DNA from: Patulibacter medicamentivorans
GTDB taxonomy: Bacteria; Actinomycetota; Thermoleophilia; Solirubrobacterales; Solirubrobacteraceae
Direction: 5' to 3'
NCBI RefSeq assembly: GCF_000240225.1
Contig: NZ_AGUD01000201.1
Coordinates: 1-39,720, forward strand
DNA: 39,720 nucleotides
Of the stretch, positions 37,446 to 39,720 are shown piece by piece. The notes below the pieces were generated by a model. That model had not been told where the DNA came from. It was given only the letters and a program-made list of their open reading frames with translations, and searched no databases. Numbering within the stretch: position 1 is the first letter of the stretch; each line of letters opens with the position of its first letter. The position numbers and the translations under genes were made by a program.

Positions 37446-38933
37446 GTGAGGCGATCGGCCACCGGGTCCCGGGTGGAGCGAACCGCTGCCCGACGCCGGG
37501 CCGTGGCGACCGCCCTCGCCGCCGCGGCCGCCGCGCTGGCCGCCCCGGCGACCGCCGGAGCGCACGGGCTGGTCGTCAGCCGGCGCGACCAGCCGATCCC
37601 CGACTGGCTGTTCGGGTGGGCCGCCGCGATCGTCCTGATCGCCTCGTTCACCGCGCTGGCGGTGGCCTGGCGCCGGCCGCTGCTGCAGGACGACCACTGG
37701 CGACCGCTGCCGTCGCGCGCCGCGCGGCTGCTGCCCGGACGGACGGTGCAGGCGCTGGCCGGCGCGCTCGGGGTCGGGCTGCTGGCGACGACGATCTGGT
37801 CGGGGCTCGCGGGGACCCGCGAGCTGAGCCTGAACTTCGCCCCGACCTTCGTCTTCGTGACGGTCTGGCTCGGGGGCGTTCTGGTGAGCGTCCTGCTCGG
37901 CGACGTGACCCGGGCGCTGAACCCGTGGCGGGCGATCGGGCGCGCGGTCGGCGGGCTGCTGGGGGCGCTGCGCGGCGGCCGTCCGCTCCCCCACCTGCCG
38001 TACCCGCCGTGGCTCGGCCGCTGGCCGGCGGTCGTGGGACTGCTGGGGTTCGTCTGGCTGGAGCTGATCTACGACGCGCCGGGCGACGCGATGCTCGATC
38101 CGGCGACGGTCGCGACGGCGACGATCGCCTACAGCGCCTGGACCCTCGCGGCGATGGCGCTGTTCGGCGTCGAGCGCTGGATCGAGCGGGGCGAGACGTT
38201 CGCCGTCTACTTCCACCTCTTCTCGCGGTTGGCGCCGCTGGAGGTCCGCCGCGGCTACCTCGGTCGGCGGCGCCCGCTGGCCGCGGTCGGCAGCTGGCCG
38301 ACGCCACCGGGATCGCTGGCGCTGGTGCTGACCGCGATCGGGGTGACGGCGTTCGACGGCGCGCAGGAGGGCGCCCTGCGCGAGCCGGGGCGGTGGCTGT
38401 TCGAGCGGCTGCTCGACGCCGGGCTCGGCACCTCCGGCGCGCTGCGCGTGAGCAACACGCTGATGCTGCTCGCCACCGTCACCGTGGTCGCCGCCCTCTA
38501 CTGGCTGGGGATCGTCGGGATGGCGCGGCGGCGCGGCCCGCTCACGACCGGGGCCCTGGCCCGGGACTTCGCCCACAGCTTCGTCCCGATCGCCCTGGCC
38601 TACGTCGTGGCGCACTACTTCAGCCTCTTCGTGTTCCAGATCCAGGCCCAGTTCACGTACCTGCTCTCCGACCCGCTCGGCGACGGCTCCGACCTCTTCG
38701 GCACCGCCGGCGGCGGCATCGACTACGGCCTCTTCGACGCCGAAGGCATCTGGTACGTCCAGGTCGCCGCGCTCGTGATCGGCCACGTCGTGGCGCTCGT
38801 CCTGGCCCACGACCGCGCGCTCGCCCGCTTCGGCGACGCCCGCAGCGCGGCCCGCTCGCAACGGTGGATGCTGGCGCTGATGGTCTGCTTCACGACCGCC
38901 GGCCTGTACCTGATCTCGCAGGCGAACGCGTAG
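37446..38933 (+). CDS. Multi-pass membrane protein, 'fenitrothion hydrolase' annotation family
   Basis: A 495-residue integral membrane protein. A cleavable signal (ALAAPATAGA) would leave an N-terminal HGLVVSRRDQPIPDWLFGW, after which about ten membrane helices follow. Similar actinobacterial proteins are often labelled fenitrothion hydrolase after one cloned pesticide-degrading gene, but the label is probably not the physiological role. His residues in the late helices (RDFAHSF, YVVAHYFSLF, VIGHVVALVLAHD) could bind metal; this is an inference. The start is a GTG at 37446, with an in-frame GTG ten codons later. It follows the lipoprotein gene by 55 bp and could be cotranscribed. It ends in repeat element C. 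Confidence 0.78.
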   Translation: MRRSATGSRVERTAARRRAVATALAAAAAALAAPATAGAHGLVVSRRDQPIPDWLFGWAAAIVLIASFTALAVAWRRPLLQDDHWRPLPSRAARLLPGRTVQALAGALGVGLLATTIWSGLAGTRELSLNFAPTFVFVTVWLGGVLVSVLLGDVTRALNPWRAIGRAVGGLLGALRGGRPLPHLPYPPWLGRWPAVVGLLGFVWLELIYDAPGDAMLDPATVATATIAYSAWTLAAMALFGVERWIERGETFAVYFHLFSRLAPLEVRRGYLGRRRPLAAVGSWPTPPGSLALVLTAIGVTAFDGAQEGALREPGRWLFERLLDAGLGTSGALRVSNTLMLLATVTVVAALYWLGIVGMARRRGPLTTGALARDFAHSFVPIALAYVVAHYFSLFVFQIQAQFTYLLSDPLGDGSDLFGTAGGGIDYGLFDAEGIWYVQVAALVIGHVVALVLAHDRALARFGDARSAARSQRWMLALMVCFTTAGLYLISQANA

Positions 38934-38952
38934 GGCGGGCGGGCGAGGCGGG

Positions 38953-39072
38953 CGAGGCGGGGCCGGGTGGAGTGGCGCCAGTTCACCTCGCTGCTGGTGG
39001 AGTGGCGTCAGTTCGCGTCGGTGGGCGGGGTGAGATGACGCCGGTTCACGGGTGGCGGGGTGAGATCGCCCC
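38953..39072. repeat. Structured intergenic repeat element, copy C (partly decayed)
   Basis: Cores lie at 38973 (TGGCGCCA, one substitution, reverse), 39003 (TGGCGTCA, reverse) and 39036 (TGACGCC, forward), with steps of 30 and 33 bp as between cores 2, 3 and 4 of copies A and B. At the expected place of core 5 (39066) the flank GGGGTGAGA is repeated but the core reads TCGCC, as if GA were lost. Core 1 (expected at 38953) is not recognisable. Like the others it sits between convergent genes. Confidence 0.7.
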
Positions 39073-39077
39073 CGCCG

Positions 39078-39720
39078 TCAGGCCGCGTGTCGCGGCGCCA
39101 GGGCGTCGGCCGCCGCCAGCGTCGCCTCCCCCACCTGCGCCGGCTCCAGGCCGCCGCCGTGCTCGGCGACCAGCGCCGCGACCAGCTGCTCGTGCGAGGG
39201 GGCGGGGACGACGTCGGCGATCGCCCCCGCCGTCTCGGGTCGCCAGGGGATCGAGAGCGCGGCGTAGACGTCGGTCAGCACCGGCCGCACCCGCGGCTCG
39301 TCCTCGAGCAGCAGCATCGCCGTCACCAGCGCCGCGCCGCGCACGACCCGCTGGGAGAGGCCGGCGATCTTGACCCGGCCCCCGACGTTGAGGCTGTGGC
39401 TGCCGGCGCAGTACTCGCCGTCCAGCTCGCCGACGTCGGCCGCGACGCCGACGCGGGCCAGCGCCCGCCGGATCAGGCCGGTCGCCGCCGCGTAGCGCTC
39501 CTGCGTCCCCTCGAAGACCGCCTCGTGGGCGATGACCTCCTCGTAGACCAGCGACCCGGGCCCGTAGGCCGCCGCGTGCCCGCCGCCGAGCCGCACCAGC
39601 GGGGCGAAGCCGCGGGCGCTCGCGGCCGCCGCGGCCCGGGCGAAGCCGGGCGCCCGCGCGTCGAGCTTCGAGAACGCCACCGTCGCCCCGGGCCGGTACG
39701 CCCGGACCAGCGGCGGGCGC
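39078..39720 (-). CDS. Lipoate-protein ligase A family protein, cut by the right edge
   Basis: The visible 214 residues are the C-terminal part of a BPL/LPL-fold protein, beginning RPPLVRAYRPGATVAFSKLD and continuing LVRLGGGHAAAYGPGSLVYE, where lipoate ligases have the substrate-binding R(R)..GG..V motif. Further on, GRVKIAGLSQRV matches the GRKIAGSAQ segment, whose Lys contacts the lipoyl-adenylate. These enzymes attach lipoate or octanoate to lipoyl domains. The frame stays open to the edge, so the true start lies outside; the GTG at 39680 is internal. It converges on the membrane-protein gene, with repeat element C between. Confidence 0.82.
   Translation of the reverse strand, partial: RPPLVRAYRPGATVAFSKLDARAPGFARAAAAASARGFAPLVRLGGGHAAAYGPGSLVYEEVIAHEAVFEGTQERYAAATGLIRRALARVGVAADVGELDGEYCAGSHSLNVGGRVKIAGLSQRVVRGAALVTAMLLLEDEPRVRPVLTDVYAALSIPWRPETAGAIADVVPAPSHEQLVAALVAEHGGGLEPAQVGEATLAAADALAPRHAA

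Overview
The window is high-GC DNA, mostly above 70% by eye. GTG and ATG starts are both common, several genes have a -10 box 6-8 nt before the start codon (leaderless mRNA), and gene junctions are tight or overlapping. Gene content includes a large secreted protein with repeated 'LPPG' modules, leucine/isovalerate-type acyl-CoA catabolism, AlkB with rubredoxin, and a fenitrothion-hydrolase-like membrane protein. Together these suggest a soil actinomycete-type organism, most likely of the Thermoleophilia/Solirubrobacterales group. That placement is inference from gene content. I see no rRNA, tRNA, CRISPR array or intact insertion sequence.

Layout. 1-70: the RGG-rich tail of a gene entering from the left. 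215-3505: an MFS exporter divergent from an HxlR regulator with paired operators between them, then an LtrA-like membrane protein. 3669-6824: a 1051-residue secreted modular protein. 6863-13477: a lower-GC accessory island with a degenerate 0.7-kb stretch, a small two-helix membrane protein, and a 1870-residue secreted RHS/YD-repeat protein whose last 125 residues look like an exchangeable toxin tip; the small membrane protein is a candidate immunity protein. 13634-15267: a crotonase-family gene and its TetR regulator behind a palindromic operator. 15460-21350: an operon for branched-chain acyl-CoA catabolism (acyl-CoA dehydrogenase, HMG-CoA lyase, and the two subunits of a methylcrotonyl-CoA-type carboxylase), divergent from another TetR gene. 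22117-22969: a DUF1778/GNAT toxin-antitoxin pair. 22976-30012: an alpha/beta-hydrolase/adenylation-domain fusion, an amino-acid permease, and 2,4-dienoyl-CoA reductase. 30026-31358: a Fic-domain protein with a strong palindromic operator over its own start. 31398-34578: an alkane-oxidation cluster (AlkB, rubredoxin, TetR, epoxide-hydrolase-like protein) with related operators at both promoters. 34773-38933: a secreted beta-helix protein, a small lipoprotein and a multi-pass membrane protein. 39078-39720: a lipoate-protein-ligase-like gene running off the right edge.

The most unusual signal is non-coding. Three convergent intergenic gaps (about 80-203, 15265-15384, 38953-39072) carry the same roughly 120-bp structured element. 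It is built from an 8-bp core (TGACGCCA or its complement TGGCGTCA) at fixed spacing of 20-30-33-30 bp and fixed orientation (forward, reverse, reverse, forward, forward). The bases between cores differ from copy to copy, so placement is conserved more than sequence. I do not recognise this as a described family.

How the genes work together: many are oxidative carbon-catabolism genes for alkanes, unsaturated fatty acids and branched-chain acyl-CoAs. They are controlled by local TetR-family repressors whose likely operators can be read beside them. Conflict or stress modules (RHS tip with putative immunity, TacAT-like pair, Fic) are interspersed.
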